This document shows, piece by piece, positions 20,653-33,212 of a stretch of DNA of 64,000 nt. Both the position numbers and the translations under genes were made by a program. Below the pieces are notes generated by a model that was given only the letters and a program-made list of their open reading frames with translations, was not told where the DNA came from and did no database searches. Every line of letters starts with the position of its first letter. Positions within the stretch are counted from its first letter, which is position 1. This DNA is from Camellia lanceoleosa (Eukaryota > Streptophyta > Magnoliopsida > Ericales > Theaceae): positions 138,448,223 to 138,512,222 of the forward strand of contig CM045761.1 of NCBI GenBank assembly GCA_025200525.1, in the 5' to 3' direction.

Positions 20653-23004
20653 TGTCACGACCCAAACCCGGCCCTATGGGTTTAGCAAGAATCGCCAAGA
20701 ATCCGAGATTACGAAGGCCTCTGAAACGATGTCTGATTAAGCGAGTTCAGAACTGGCGGAAATATCTGATAAATAACTAGTGTCCATTGAGCTGTGAAAA
20801 TCTGTATGTCAAAAACATTTTTATGCATTCATACAGTTCAAACGGTACAGTCTATACAATCATTTACAAACATTCACAAAACATTCAGTACGGGGACCAA
20901 CCCCTCGATAACAGTACAGTCTATACATGAAAGAGACTGAAAGGGGACACAAAAACACCCCAAGCCATGGCATGGTGTCTCGGAACCTCGCAGTGAGGCA
21001 CATAGGCTGGCTTGACAAAACTGGGGATTAACCCACGCTCCTAGCTTCGATCCGGCTGCTGAGAACCTACATATATATATAAACAGTGAGCTAAAGCCCA
21101 GTGAATAACATAAAGCGTAAAGGGGTTATGAATGAATGTCCTTACAGTAATGAAAACAATTCATTAAACAGTAGTTTCAGTCTTTCAGTATTTCAGTCAA
21201 TCAGTCATATGTGGTACATCCAATAGCCTATAACAGTAGGTCCAGAAGGACTGAGTCTCAACAGACCCAACAGTAATGATGGCCAATCATTCAGTAAACA
21301 GTATGGTTCCACAAGGAAACCGACAGAGCTCTGTAACAGTCAATAACAGTAGGTGCTAAGGATGCCACAATACAGTTCAGGAAACAGGACATACATTCTT
21401 TCAATAAACAATATCAGTTCAATAAACAGTTCAATTCAGTATTCAAAATATAATCATTTTGAACATATCTTTACACAATCTGTTACTCACAGAGAATGGG
21501 CTATAGCAGCTAGAGCGCGTCCCCGAGAGCCAACCCTAAACAGTTAACAAATAGAACACACACTAAGTTTAACAGTCGGAAGGATGATAATTAAATCCCT
21601 AAATTCCTCGGTGTGGTTCTATGTCAGAATCCTCATTAAGATGCTTTAAACTAGGCCTAAGAATGCCTACGATGGGATGAGGATGCGAAAATACACTTAG
21701 AAAGCAATTCCAGAATTTTCAGAAAACAGAGCCTCCGCTCGGCGCAGTTTCCCGCTCGGCGGACAAATAACAAAGGTCCCCGCTCGGGCGTCAACTTCGC
21801 CGGCGGTGATCTGATCTTGAGATCTTTGGATGCGCGATTTTCCCGCTCGAGCGTTAAAAGCCCTTTCGGCGAATGTAAAACAATGCAAAGAAAATACTGG
21901 GAGCATGAATTCCCCGCTCGAGCGGCACTTCCCCCCCTCGAGCGGGCGGCCAAATTCTGGAAAATCCAGATTCAACCTCTGAGTTTCAAACCAAGTTTTG
22001 ATGCTCCAAATTCGATCCTCTTGGGCCCATTTTCTGGAAAACTCTTTCAAACACATAGAATAACAAGTTTTAAAGCTCAATTTAAGAAATCAAGGCCCAA
22101 GGGTGTTTCAATTAAACTCAATTTCAAACCATTTCCAAGAACATGCATGAACAACATTCAAACATGGCATGCATGGGTTAAAACCTTTTCAAAGCTTCAA
22201 CTCTTGCTCCCAAGAGTTCAATCTTTTCAAAACAAGATGAAAACATGGATTTTAGCTCAAACATGAACATGCATGTACAATCTACCATGAAATCAACTCC
22301 AAACTCACTAAAATCAACATGCATGCAACAATTAGGCTTCAATTCAACATATATGGACAAAATCATGGTTTAGCTTTACAATGATGCATGAATCATGCAA
22401 GAATGAAGTTCTAAGACAACATTAAGAAGGCAAGATCCTTACCTATGCCTCAATTCCAAGGGTTAGGAGCTAAATTAGCAAGTATACTTCTACTCTCAAG
22501 CAAAATCAACAATTTGAGTCCAACTCTCACTCTTCTCCCTCACTCTCTCTTGTTGGTCGGTTAGAGGCAAAATAGGAGCTGAAGAAATGTTTTAATCAGG
22601 TGTATAAGGCTCAAGTGATGAAAGTAGGCAAGGTCCACTCAAAATGGCATTTCGGTAATTATGACAAACTTTCAATTAATCAATATTTAATCTAATTTAA
22701 TCATTCCTAATCAATTTTCAGATAAATATACCATAAAATCAGGAATATTCTACTGATTCTAAAACATCAAACGGTTCCTAATTCGGCCGCCGATAAGGCC
22801 TTCAATTAACAGTTTAAACACATAAACGCAAACAGATAATTAATCAATTAAACAGATAGATAAGCTCATTCGATTTCAGTTTCAATTTCAATCAGTTAGT
22901 TCGGTATCTCATTCAGTTCACTTATCAATCATAATCAGTTCAGTTCATCAGTGATCAGTAGCTAATTCAGTCGTTAATCGGTAATTATAACGAGGGTTGT
23001 TACA
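20653..23004 (-). repeat. 3' LTR of Tekay 2 (2352 bp)
   Basis: This is the left copy, which is the 3' LTR because the element reads on the minus strand. It contains a cluster of CCGCTCGAGCG/CCGCTCGGCG motifs at about 21735-21950. Short plus-strand frames here are not conserved genes. Confidence 0.9.
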
Positions 23005-23017
23005 GTCTTCCCTCCTT
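23005..23017 (-). other. Polypurine tract of Tekay 2
   Basis: The minus strand reads AAGGAGGGAAGAC and abuts TGTAACAACC of the 3' LTR. Confidence 0.8.
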
Positions 23018-23026
23018 ATAAGGAGT

Positions 23027-23494
23027 TTAGTCCTCTAAACTCGAGTTACCTTCAGTCTGGAAGAAAACAGGATCCAGCGGAAACAAATCAGGATATCTTT
23101 TAGCCATGTCATCTTCCCTTTCCCAAGTGGCATACACACCACCATGGTTCTGCCAGTCGACTTTCACTAGCGGAATCTCTTTGTTTCTCAGTTTCTTGAT
23201 CCGTCGGTTTACAATCTGTATAGGCCGTTCCTCGTAAGTGTAGTCATCACTCAACACTATCCGAGTAGGCTCAATCACATGAAACGGATCTCGAAGATAG
23301 TCTCTCAACATCGAAATGTGGAAGACGTTATGCATATGCTCCATTTCAGGAGGAAGCGCAACTTGATACGCCACCGGATTGATTTTCTCAATAATCTGAT
23401 ACGGTCCGACATACCTTGGCGCTAACTTGCCTTTGACTCCAAAGCGAGTCTGGCCTTTCATTGGTGTCACTTTCACAAACACGTGATCACCCAC
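23027..23494 (-). pseudogene. Integrase C-terminus and chromodomain, Tekay 2
   Basis: A 155-codon open frame continuing pol after a frameshift at about 23500-23590. It reads GDHVFVKVTPMKGQTRFG (integrase C-terminal SH3-like part), then HNVFHISMLRDYLRDPFHVI. A Tekay-type chromodomain follows, with YEERPIQIVNRR, EIPLVKVDWQNHGG and ATWEREDDM, then YPDLFP near the end. The chromodomain would bind histone marks and guide integration into heterochromatin. The first codon is not ATG; this is a polyprotein segment, not a separate gene. Length and order are normal for the clade. Confidence 0.9.
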
Positions 23495-23590
23495 TTCATA
23501 TTCTCTATCCCGTCTTCTGACATCTGCATAACTCTTGTCTACTCATGCGGTTTAGGTCTCCGCTATATCAATTTCACTTTCTCGATCGTT

Positions 23591-25009
23591 TCATATACAA
23601 TCTCGGGCCCAAGCAACGGCCCATCTCCAACTTCGCGGCCAGATTGGAGATCTACACTTTCTGCCATACAATGCCTCGAAAGGCGCCATTCCAATACTCG
23701 AATGGTAGCTGTTGTTGTAGGCGAATTCAGCCAACGGTAAATGACTTTCCCAGTTTCCCTGAAAATCAAGGACACACATTCTCAGTAGATCCTCTAGAGT
23801 CCGGATGGTCCTTTCTGACTGGCCATCTGTCTGAGGATGATAGGCGCTACTCAGCCTCAATTCAGTACCCAATGCAGTCTGTAGGCTCTGCCAGAACCTC
23901 GATGTAAACTTCGAATCCCTGTCAGAAACAATAGACACAAGCACTCCGTGCAGTCTAACAATTTCATCAATGTAGGTAACAGCCAATTTATCTGCATTAT
24001 AAATTGTCTTGACAGGTAGGAAGTGTGCAGATTTAGTCAATCTATCAACAATAACCCAAATAGAGTCCATACCTTTCCTGGAGCGAGGCAATCCAACAAT
24101 GAAATCCATCGTGATATGCTCCCACTTCCACTCTGGTATGGGTAAGGGTTGCAGTAATCCTGCAGGTCGTTGATGTTCCGCTTTGACTTGCTGGCAATGA
24201 AGACATTTGGACACAAAGTCGGCAATTTCCTTCTTCATTCCTGGCCACCAAAAATTCTGTTTCAGATCTTGATACATTTTCGTATTCCCTGGGTGAATCG
24301 AAAACTTCGAACTGTGGCCTTCTTGCAGAACTCTTCTTTTTAATTCAGTGTCATTTGGTACACACAGTCTGTCTTGAAATTTCAGTACATTGTTGTCAAA
24401 TTTGAACCCCGGTCTCGGTTTTGAATCTTCTTCTTCAATAACCTTTTTCAAGAAATCATCCCGTTGTTGTTTTTCTTTAATTTCCTCAATCAATGCTGGT
24501 TGAGCAGAAATAGCAGCTAAGGTTCCACCTTGCTCCTTCAAAACAATTTCAATTTCAGACTTTTCCAGATCAAGAAGCAACTCTTCGTCGGTCGATAAGC
24601 AGGCTAAGTTCCCAATCGATTTTCGGCTCAAAGCATCGGCAACGGTGTTGGCTTTTCCCGGATGGTACAAAATCTGTAGGTCATAATCTTTTATCAGTTC
24701 AAGCCATCTCCGTTGTCTCATATTCAGTTCTTTCTGAGTGAAAAAGTATTTCAGGCTCTTGTGGTCAGTATACACTTCACAGGTTGCTCCATACAAATAG
24801 TGACGCCAAATTTTCAGTGCAAACACTACTGCAGCAAGTTCTAGGTCATGGGTCGGGTAGTTCTTTTTATGTGGTCTCAACTGTCGGGAAGCATAAGCAA
24901 TAACTCTCCCATTCTGCATTAAAACACACCCCAAACCCTTATGAGAAGCATCACTAAAGACAGTATAACCATCCGTACCTGAAGGTAGAGTCAGAATCGG
25001 TGCAGTCAC
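23591..25009 (-). pseudogene. RNase H and integrase core, Tekay 2
   Basis: A 472-codon intact stretch of pol. RNase [11 protein letters not shown] (D20), HDLELAAV (E57), YTDHKSLK (D82) and the [14 protein letters not shown] end. Integrase: zinc-binding His232/His239 with CLHC (C269, C272), then the catalytic triad D302 (TMDFIVGLP), D363 (VSDRDSKF) and E399 (DGQSERTI), with the expected D-35-E spacing. It ends in [18 protein letters not shown], after which the frame is lost. All catalytic residues are present, so this is the best-preserved enzyme segment in the window, but upstream and downstream frameshifts stop a full polyprotein. Confidence 0.92.
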
Positions 25010-25964
25010 AAGTCTAGTTTTCAGTTCTTGAAATCTCGATTCCCTACGTCGATCCGGTCAAATGATATCCCTTTACGTGTCAAGCGAGTCGATTGGTAAG
25101 GCAATCTTAGAAATCTTTGACAAACCTTACGTAATATCGGCCATCCCAAAAAGCTTGGACTTGATTTACATTAAATGCGGTCTAGGCGATTCACTCTGAC
25201 TTCAATTTTACGTGGATCAGAAATTCCATCTTCTAACAACATGCCCCAAAAACATAATATGATCAAGCCAAAATTCACATTTAGACAGTTTAGCATACGG
25301 TTTACATTCTCTTAAGGTTTGCGAGGCAAGTCTCGAGATGGTGTTCATGTTCTTCTCTGATCTTAGAATAGATCGGTATGTCATCAATAAATACCACAAT
25401 AAAATCGTCAAGGTATGGTTTAAAAATTACATTCATGAGGTCCATAAATGCGGCGGGGCATTCGTAACTCGAGCGGCATAACTAAAAATTCAAAGTGGCC
25501 ATACCTCGTTCTAGCAGTTTATCAATGTCTTCGGTTTGACTTTCGATTGATGATACCGATCTAAGATCAATCTTGGAAAACACTTGTGCACCTATGCTTG
25601 GTCAAATAAATCATCAATACTGTAATGGATATTTATTCTTCTGATTACCTTGTTCAATTCACGATAATCAATGCAGATCTCGATGAGCCATCTTTCTTCT
25701 TCACAAACAAAAGCAGGTGCACCCACGGTGAAATCTTGTGCGATAAACTTCTTGTCTAACAGTTCGTGCAATTGTACCTTCAATTCTTTCAGTTCAGTTG
25801 GGGCCATTCTATAGGGAGCTTTGGATGTCGGCTGTGTACCCGGAACCACATCCACAATAAATTCAATCTCCCTGTCAATCAAATCCCCTGGCAATTCATC
25901 TGGAAATACGTCTGGAAATTCTCTGACTATAGGAATACAATTCACATCAGTTTTAACACCATCA
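25010..25964 (-). pseudogene. Reverse transcriptase relic, Tekay 2
   Basis: The N-terminal part is readable (LIDREIEFIVDVVPGTQP, PYRMAPTELKEL, ICIDYRELNKV). From about 25600 downward on the plus strand many small indels scramble the frame. The catalytic FIDDI is still visible near 25375-25390 in one frame ([15 protein letters not shown]), and KLSKCEFWL...MFLGHVV follows in another. The aligned part of Tekay 3 is mostly open over the same interval. So this block decayed far faster than its neighbours, or the assembly is poor here. Confidence 0.85.
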
Positions 25965-26429
25965 TTAGCGAATCTGATCAATCTGAAACAGATATCCTTT
26001 ACATCCCTTTCTAATCAATTTAACAGCCTTTACAGAAGAAATCAGGTATGGAGGAGGTACTACTCCACTCCCATTAAACACGAATTCGGGCAAACCCGGT
26101 GGACGGAAAACTACTTGTTTTGTTACACAGTCTATAGTGGCATGATATTTTTGTAGCCAATCCATCTCCAATATTACATCAAAATGATCTATGTTCAATG
26201 GTAGTAAATCAATAAACAGATGCATATCTAACGATAATCTCCTGGCGGGATACATATATGCACATGTCATGGATCCCCCAACAGGTGATGATACAGCTAG
26301 CAGATAGTTCATAGGTTCTAAGGGTCTATTCAATTTACGCGAAAAAGCATGCAACACATAAGAATGTGTAGACCCCGAATCAATCAATACATAAGCATTC
26401 TGAGCACAGATAGAGAGGATACGACACAT
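25965..26429 (-). pseudogene. Aspartic protease segment, Tekay 2
   Basis: The 154-codon frame contains YVLIDSGSTHSYV, the retropepsin active-site D-S-G triplet. HFDVILEMDWLQ follows (usually GMDWL; here EMDWL), then CVTKQVVF and a linker to reverse transcriptase. It overlaps the next frame by a few bases through a frameshift. The protease would cleave Gag-Pol. Confidence 0.88.
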
Positions 26430-26456
26430 GATCTCGGTGTTTTGCCGTCTCCGTTA

Positions 26457-27425
26457 CTAGGGCAAATACTCGGCCTGCCTCATAGGCTCTTTCGGTAGCT
26501 TTGGGGTTCGGTTTGGTGCCACATTTGATCTTTCTTGCTCGACTTGGTGGCTTGGTTGGCGGAGGCGATCTTTGATTCTGTGGCCCACCTTGCCACACCT
26601 GAAACAAGCTCCAGAAATCTGGTAGCAAACCCCTTTGTGCTTGTTGCCACATATGGAGCAGGGCGGAGTAAACCCACTCTCTTGGCTGGGGCTAGTAGTC
26701 GACCCCGTATTCTGTTTCTTGTTTGTTGGGTTATGCTTGCCTTTCTTAAATTTGAAACCCTGTCTTTTTCCTTGCCACTCAGTTATTGGTGTTTCAGATT
26801 CTTTCACTGCTGCAATATTTGTCTCGGCCATCAATGCCCGGTCGAGAACACCTACATAAGTTGGCATTTTCACAGCATTTATTCGATCCTGTATAGCAAC
26901 ACTAAGGCCGCCTTCAAACCTCCTGGACTTCTTATAATCGGTATCCACCATATGTGGTGCATACCTAGCAAGTTCGGTAAATTGCTTCTCATACTCTGCA
27001 ACTGACACTCTGCCTTGTCGCAGCTGTTCAAACTCAGTCACTTTTCTGTCTCTGATGCACTGGGGAAAATACTTTTCAAAGAAGGACTCCTTGAACTGAG
27101 CCCAAGTCACAATAGTATTGGCATCACGGGTCAACATCCACCACCTTCTGGCTTCTTCCTGAAGGGTGAAGGTGGCTAACAATACTTTGTTTGCCTCGGA
27201 GCACGGAAACATTTCAAACAATTTTTCGGTTTCAAGAATCCAAGCTTCAGCTTTTAACGGTTCTAAGCCTCCCTGAAAGGACGGCGGTTTCATCTTGCTG
27301 AATTTCTGAGTCAGTGCAATAATGTCCACCTCATTAGCATTCACATTCTGTACATTTTGTTCCGGTTGCACCGGAGGAGGAGGAGGTGAAATTTGTTGGT
27401 TCGGTTGTTGATCTAGTCTTTCCAT
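26457..27425 (-). pseudogene. Gag, Tekay 2 (322 codons open)
   Basis: A nearly full gag. A proline-rich N-terminus (QISPPPPPVQPEQ) precedes the retrotransposon Gag core at residues 50-205 (EAWILETEKLFEMFPC, EEARRWWMLTR, FKESFFEKYFPQCIRDRKV, EYEKQFTELARYAPHMVDT). Basic KFKKGKHNPTNKK follows, then two zinc knuckles. The first, C256-x2-C-x3-H-x3-C267, is complete. The second, CFRCGKVGHRIKDR, has Arg at the last Cys position. Gag forms the particle and binds RNA. A frameshift near 26450 separates it from protease. ATG at 27425 fits the first start inside the primer site. Confidence 0.9.
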
Positions 27426-27685
27426 TATCGCCCATCATTTGTTCAAGTCCGCCATTCGGCCTCGAGAGGATGATGACTCAGTTCATTTGCATTATCCATT
27501 TTGCTATAGCGATTATAACGATTATCATTATAAGCGGTTGTACAATTAAGCAGTTTAACATTTTAACATATAATCCGGTCATAAGCACACACTTTTCAAG
27601 TTCATGAGATGCCCTAATTGCTTTTCTAGGACACCCTATAGCTCATTTGGACACGTGTATGCGGTATAACTCGTGGTTAAGTATC

Positions 27686-27696
27686 GCTCGATACCA
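27686..27696 (-). other. Primer binding site, Tekay 2 (tRNA-iMet type, one base lost)
   Basis: The minus strand reads TGGTATCGAGC one base from the LTR. This is the tRNA-iMet complement TGGTATCAGAGC lacking one A. Tekay 3 has the perfect form. Confidence 0.75.
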
Positions 27697-27697
27697 A

Positions 27698-29969
27698 TGT
27701 CACGACCCAAACCCGCCCTATGGGTTTAGCATCAGAATGGCCAAGAATCCGAGATTACGAAGGCCTCTGAAAAGAATCTGATTAAGCGAGTTCGGGGCTG
27801 GCGGAAGCCAATACAGTAAATAACTAGTGTCCATTGAGCTGTGAAAATCTGTATGTCAAAAACATTTTTATGCATTAATACAGTTCAAACGGTACAGTCT
27901 ATACAATCATTTACAAACATTCACAAAACATTCAGTACGGGGACCAACCCCTCGATAACAAGATCTATCTATATGAAAGAGAAAGGGGGACACAAAACAC
28001 CCCAAGCCATGGCATGGCGTCTCGAACCTCGGTGAGGCACATAGGCCGGCTTGACAAAGCGGGATTAACCCACGCTCCTAGCCCGATCCGGTGCCGAGAA
28101 CCTACATATATATATAAACAGTGAGCTAAAGCCCAGTGAATAACATAAAGCGTAAAGGGGTTATGAATGAATGTCCTTACAGTAATGAAAACAATTCATT
28201 AAACAAGTTTTGATTTTCAAGATTTGATCAATCGGTCATATGTGGTACATCCAATAGCCTATCTTGAGGGTCGGAAAGGACCGAGTCTCAACAGACCCAA
28301 CAAGAATGATGGCCAATCATTCAAGAACAGTATGGTTCCACAAGGAAACCGACAGAGCTCTGTAACAGTCAATAACAGTAGGTGCTAAGGATGCCACAAT
28401 ACAGTTCAGGAAACAGGACATACATTCTTTCAATAAACAATATCGGTTCAATAAACAGTTCAGTTCAGTATTCAAAATATAATCATTTTGAACATATCTT
28501 TACACAATCTGTTACTCACAGAGAATGGGCTATAGCAGCTAGAGCGCGTCCCCGAGAGCCAACCCTAAACAGTTAACAAATAGAACACACACTAAGTTTA
28601 ACAGTCGGAAGGATGATAATTAAATCCCTAAATTCCTCGGTGTGGTTCTATGTCAGAATCCTCATTAAGATGCTTTAAACTAGGCCTAAGAATGCCTACG
28701 ATGGGATGAGGATGCGAAAATACACTTAGAAAGCAATTCCAGAATTTTCAGAAAACAGAGCCTCCGCTCGAGCGCAGTTTCCTTTCGCCGGACAAGCCAA
28801 CAAAGGTCCCTTTCGGCGTCAACTTCGAGATCGGTGATCTGCGAGATCTTTGGATCGCGATTTTCCTTTCGGCGTTAAAAGCCCTTCGGCAATGCAAAAA
28901 ATTTGGAAAATCCAGATTCAACCTCTCGAGTTTCAAACCAAGTTTTGATGCTCCAAATTCGATCCTCTTGGGCCCATTTTTCGGAAAACTCTTTCAAACA
29001 CATAGAATAACAAGTTTTAAAGCTCAATTTAAGAAATCAAGGCCCAAGGGTGTTTCAATTAAACTCAATTTCAAACCATTTCCAAGAACATGCATGAACA
29101 ACATTCAAACATGGCATGCATGGGTTAAAACCTTTTCAAAGCTTCAACTCTTGCTCCCAAGAGTTCAATCTTTTCAAAACAAGATGAAAACATGGATTTT
29201 AGCTCAAACATGCACATGCATGTACAATCTAACAAGGAATCAACTCCAAACTCACTAAAATCAACATGCATGCACAACAATTCAATTCAATTCAACATAT
29301 ATGGACAAAATCATGGTTTAGCTTTACAATGATGCATGAATCATGCAAGAATGAAGTTCTAAGACAACATTAAGAAGGCAAGATCCTTACCTATGCCTCA
29401 ATTCCAAGGGTTAGGAGCTAAATTAGCAAGTATACTTCTACTCTCAAGCAAAATCAACAATTTGAGTCCAACTCTCACTCTTCTCCCTCACTCTCTCTTG
29501 TTGGCCGGTTAAAGGCAAAATAGGAGCTGAAGAAATGTTTTAATCAGGTGTATAAGGCTCAAGTGATGAAAGTAGGCAAGGTCCACTCAAAATGGCATTT
29601 CGGTAATTATGACAAACTTTTAATTAATCAATATTTAATCTAATTTAATCATTCCTAATCAATTTTCAGATAAATATACCATAAAATCAAGAATATTCTA
29701 CTGATTCTAAAACATCAAACGGTTCCTAATTCGGCCGCCGATAAGGCCTTCAATTAACAGTTTAAACACATAAACGCAAACAGATAATTAATCAATTAAA
29801 CAGATGCAACACGCAATTCAATAGATAAGCTCATTCGATTTCAGTTTCAATTTCAATCAGTTAGTTCGGTATCTCATTCAGTTCACTTATCAATCATAAT
29901 CAGTTCAGTTCATCAGTGATCAGTAGCTAATTCAGTCGTTAATCGGTAATTATAACGAGGGTTGTTACA
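27698..29969 (-). repeat. 5' LTR of Tekay 2 (2272 bp)
   Basis: Collinear with 20653-23004 but 80 bp shorter. Most differences are small gaps at CAG- and CTCGAGCG-rich words (about 28750-28900), where CCCGCTCG in one copy reads CCTTTCG in the other. Confidence 0.9.
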
Positions 29970-31640
29970 GTCAAGTCCACTAGGATGCTTTACTTGGCCT
30001 ATTTGAATGATTTGGTATCATTTCATATGTGATTTCAGTCCATGTTTTGATGCTTATGCATTTGCATTTATCACTCATTCAATGCGTTGGAGGGTTACCC
30101 CCTTTATGCCTGAACATGAGCCATTGTGTATGCCTTCATGCCTAAGCTTGCGAGCTATCATTTTAGTGTTTATTTGGGGTTATTTTGCCATGATATAACT
30201 CTGATTTTTGTTGGTTAGGTCATTCCATGCTTGGTCTTAATAGGTGTAGTGTAAACCACCTTATTTGCCTTGCATTCACCATGCCTTATGCCCTTCACGC
30301 TAGCTTGTTTTGGCTTCCATCCATGCATGTTTTAGACTCATTTTAACATGTTCTAGGACTGTTTTGGGTTGCCTTGATCACATGCTTCATGTTTTGCATG
30401 GTTGTAATACAAGTGCCTATGTTAGCTTCAAGCTTCGGGCACCATAGCTTGCTTCATTTGTGTTGTGTACATGATTTGGCATCACTTAACATGTTATTTC
30501 AGAGTATTTAGTATGGTCATGTTCCCACTTCATTCACTCTTTAAGTGCCTTTGAGTGTTGTGCATTGTTGCCTTGCTTATGGCCTAGCTTGTATGCTTGC
30601 ATGCCTTGACCTTTGAGCCCCTGACTTAGCATGTTTTGGTCATTGTCTTGACCTATTTCAGCTCTGTCCATGTTTGGTTCATGCATTTGTGCCATGTATT
30701 GCATGCCTCCTTTGTAGTCCTCCTTATTAGCTTTCATGCTTTAGGACCTTTGCATGCTATACATGTGTTTGATTGAATGATTTGGCATCATTTCATACCT
30801 TATTTCAATGCATTTAGTGTTGTCACACTCCCATGTTTATCACTTCTTGAGCACTCTTGAGAGTTGTGCTCTTAGGCCTAGTTGATGGCCAATGCATGTG
30901 CATGCTTTGTTTTGCATCTCATGCCTTTGTTTTGGTGTTATGGCCAGTGATTTTGGTAGGGCTGAGGTCTGTCCATTTTGGTTTAAGTCCATTGAGCATT
31001 GTGTATGCCATGTTACATTGCATCGAGCATGTTTGTTTACATGTTCTTAGCATTGAGTATGCCATGATCATATCGCATTAAGTGTGCTAGTTGACATTCG
31101 CATTGTGTATGCTAGTTGCATTGTATCATATTGTTGCATGCTTATGTTGTCTTGCATTGAGTATGCATGCATTAGCATTGTGCATGTCATTAGCCTTGTT
31201 AGGTTTTTCATGTTGCATTGCATGTTTGCATGCTCAAGTCATATTGCATATTTGTATGCTTGTGTTGCATTGCATTTTCGCATATTCCATGTTATATAGC
31301 ATTGTGCATGCCATGTTATGTGTTGCATTGTGTTTGAAATAGCTGTTAGTCCAAACACAGAAAACGAGGGACGTTTCATACTTGAACACGTAATCATAAA
31401 TGGTAGAGTTTTAGGCCTTATGTGTTTATGTGTGCATTCATTTTCATATTGAATTGTGCAACTTCACCTCTCGGCCATCATGCATTGAAATGCGTGATTG
31501 GTGGCTCGATGGTCGAGAACCACCCTCCCTTGAGCTTATGAAATGATAGGGAGGGTGGTCGTGCACACATATCTTGCAAATACGTTGCCATGCCCTTTCT
31601 TGCTCTCTGTTGCAGAAAACTGGAGCTTTGCAGCAACAAC

Positions 31641-31675
31641 TGGTCGGCCAGCCAGAAAAACTAGCTGGCCGACCA
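31641..31675. repeat. 12-bp perfect inverted repeat in 3' LTR A
   Basis: TGGTCGGCCAGC (31641-31652) and GCTGGCCGACCA (31664-31675) flank an 11-nt A-rich loop. The 5' LTR equivalent (about 8558) has decayed arms. The GGTCGGCC word recurs nearby at 31733. Confidence 0.75.
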
Positions 31676-33212
31676 CTTTTTCTGGTTCACAGCAAAGATA
31701 GGTGGTCAGGCATGGCTGGTGACACCCCTACGTGGTCGGCCACCCTCCCACAGGTTCCTATGGTGGAGTTTAAGCTTTCTAGAGCCTAGTGTAAGTTTCT
31801 GAGAGCAATTGCAAACAGAGGCAAGTTGGGGCATCGCAACGGATTTCCGAACGAGGTGACCGGGCATGCATGCTTTCTTCCCTCTTAGGGCACCTCTGTT
31901 TACTGCTTTACTTAGCTAATTTGCTTAGCTAGTTTATGCTTTGGATTCTGTATTTAAGTAGTTAATGCGTTTAGCTGCTTAATTGTTTTGCAATAGTTAG
32001 TTAACTTGGATTAGTTAATTAGTTTCGTTGTGATGTAATAATTAGTTTAATTAGCCTAGATTAGCTAGTTAGCTTCTTATTCGGTCCCTCCGTCGAGAGG
32101 GCCAACTGTTGTAATAAGCGTGCGTATGTGTGATGCATGTCTTCCAACCCCCATTTCTTTCTCCCTTTTACTTAACCGCTCACGATGGTTAGTTTTAGGG
32201 CATATTTCATTTAGCATACCTTATGCTCGCATGTGTGCATCTATTCATCTGTCTTGCATGTACCGGGCTCGGCGCATCATACAAACCAGCATTGTATGTC
32301 AACACATTTACTTGAATACGTGTTCAAACAGCATGTTATCAAGTTGCACTTCACATGCCATTCCAGAATAGTCGAGCCTATTTTAGCTGCATTTTTGCAT
32401 GTGTTGCATTAACTATCTTAACATGAACTAGGATCACGCATGATTTCTAACTAGTTCTCTACTTTGGCTCAGAGTACACTGTGAGTGTTTACGCTTTAGC
32501 ATACTGCATGTGTGTTATTGACTGCCAGGAAAGCATGCTTGCCATGAGGCTAACTGCTTACTTGATATAACATCCTGAATGCTTGTGGGTGAAGGTTGGA
32601 TTACTTGAATTGGAACAATTCATCGAATCCCAAATTTAGCCTACTTGCGAGTAGCAAACTTCAAACCTTTTTCACAAACGAACATGCAATGTTTTGTTTC
32701 AAATTAGGCGATCTAGTCTATACTTGTATGTTGTGCGCATCACATAGTAATTCTAGGTTAAATAACCGGAATAAGAGCACATGTGTTTCAAAAACAAAAT
32801 ATCATGCTTAGTACAGGCCGATCTTTGATCAGGCGAGTGCGGGTGCTCATTGCATGACCTTCCTCTCTCATACCCAAGTTCCCAAGCCGAGGCAACTTTG
32901 GTGATGACGGACACGTGGCCTTAGGCACGAGTCAGGGTTTCCTAAATTTTTCCAAAATAAAATATTTAGGTGGCGACTCTGTATTTGGCAAAGCAACCCA
33001 TGCTTGGCACTTCTTTATAAAAATCAATTTTTCAAAATGATTTGCCGGATTTGGACTCTTTGGTGATTTGTCGGTCTTACATCGCACATTGTAAGATTAG
33101 ATTCAGAACTGTGACATTGAGTCCAAACTGTAGTAGCCTAGAGAACAAAACGAGATTCCCGCCCCTCTCGCATGCGCGACTATCGGAGAGTTCTCTCGGG
33201 GGCGTGTCTACA

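Larger units (their letters stand above)
20653..29969 (-). mobile_element. Tekay element 2, complete structure (9317 bp)
   Basis: Bounded by TGTCACGA and TTGTTACA, with perfect target duplications GTCAA at 20648-20652 and 29970-29974. On the minus strand the order is LTR, primer site, gag, protease, reverse transcriptase, RNase H, integrase, chromodomain, polypurine tract, LTR, the canonical Ty3/gypsy chromovirus order. Several frameshifts make it inactive. It inserted into the 3' LTR of A, so it is younger than A. Confidence 0.95.
4796..33212 (+). mobile_element. Element A: giant-LTR, pol-less Tat/Ogre-like retrotransposon (28.4 kb with nested Tekay)
   Basis: It is bounded by TGTAGACA...TGTCTACA and a perfect 5-bp duplication. 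Two LTRs of about 5.35 kb flank an 8.4-kb interior. That interior has a primer site at 10134, a gag remnant with a Tat-type zinc motif, and a polypurine tract at 18515. The rest is minisatellites and unassigned sequence. No protease, reverse transcriptase, RNase H or integrase could be recognised, so it would need enzymes from a relative. Over the first 170 bases the two LTRs differ at about 12 sites by eye, nearly all transitions, so insertion is not recent. A 9.3-kb Tekay element lies in its 3' LTR. Confidence 0.9.
18528..33212 (+). repeat. 3' LTR of element A, split by a nested Tekay element
   Basis: It begins TGTGGACACCC and ends GTGTCTACA. Subtracting the nested element and one duplicated GTCAA leaves 5363 bp, against 5333 in the 5' LTR. 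Part 1 is 18528-20652 and part 2 is 29970-33212. The insertion falls at the word GTGTGTCAAGTCC, which is uninterrupted at about 6904 in the 5' LTR. Confidence 0.9.
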
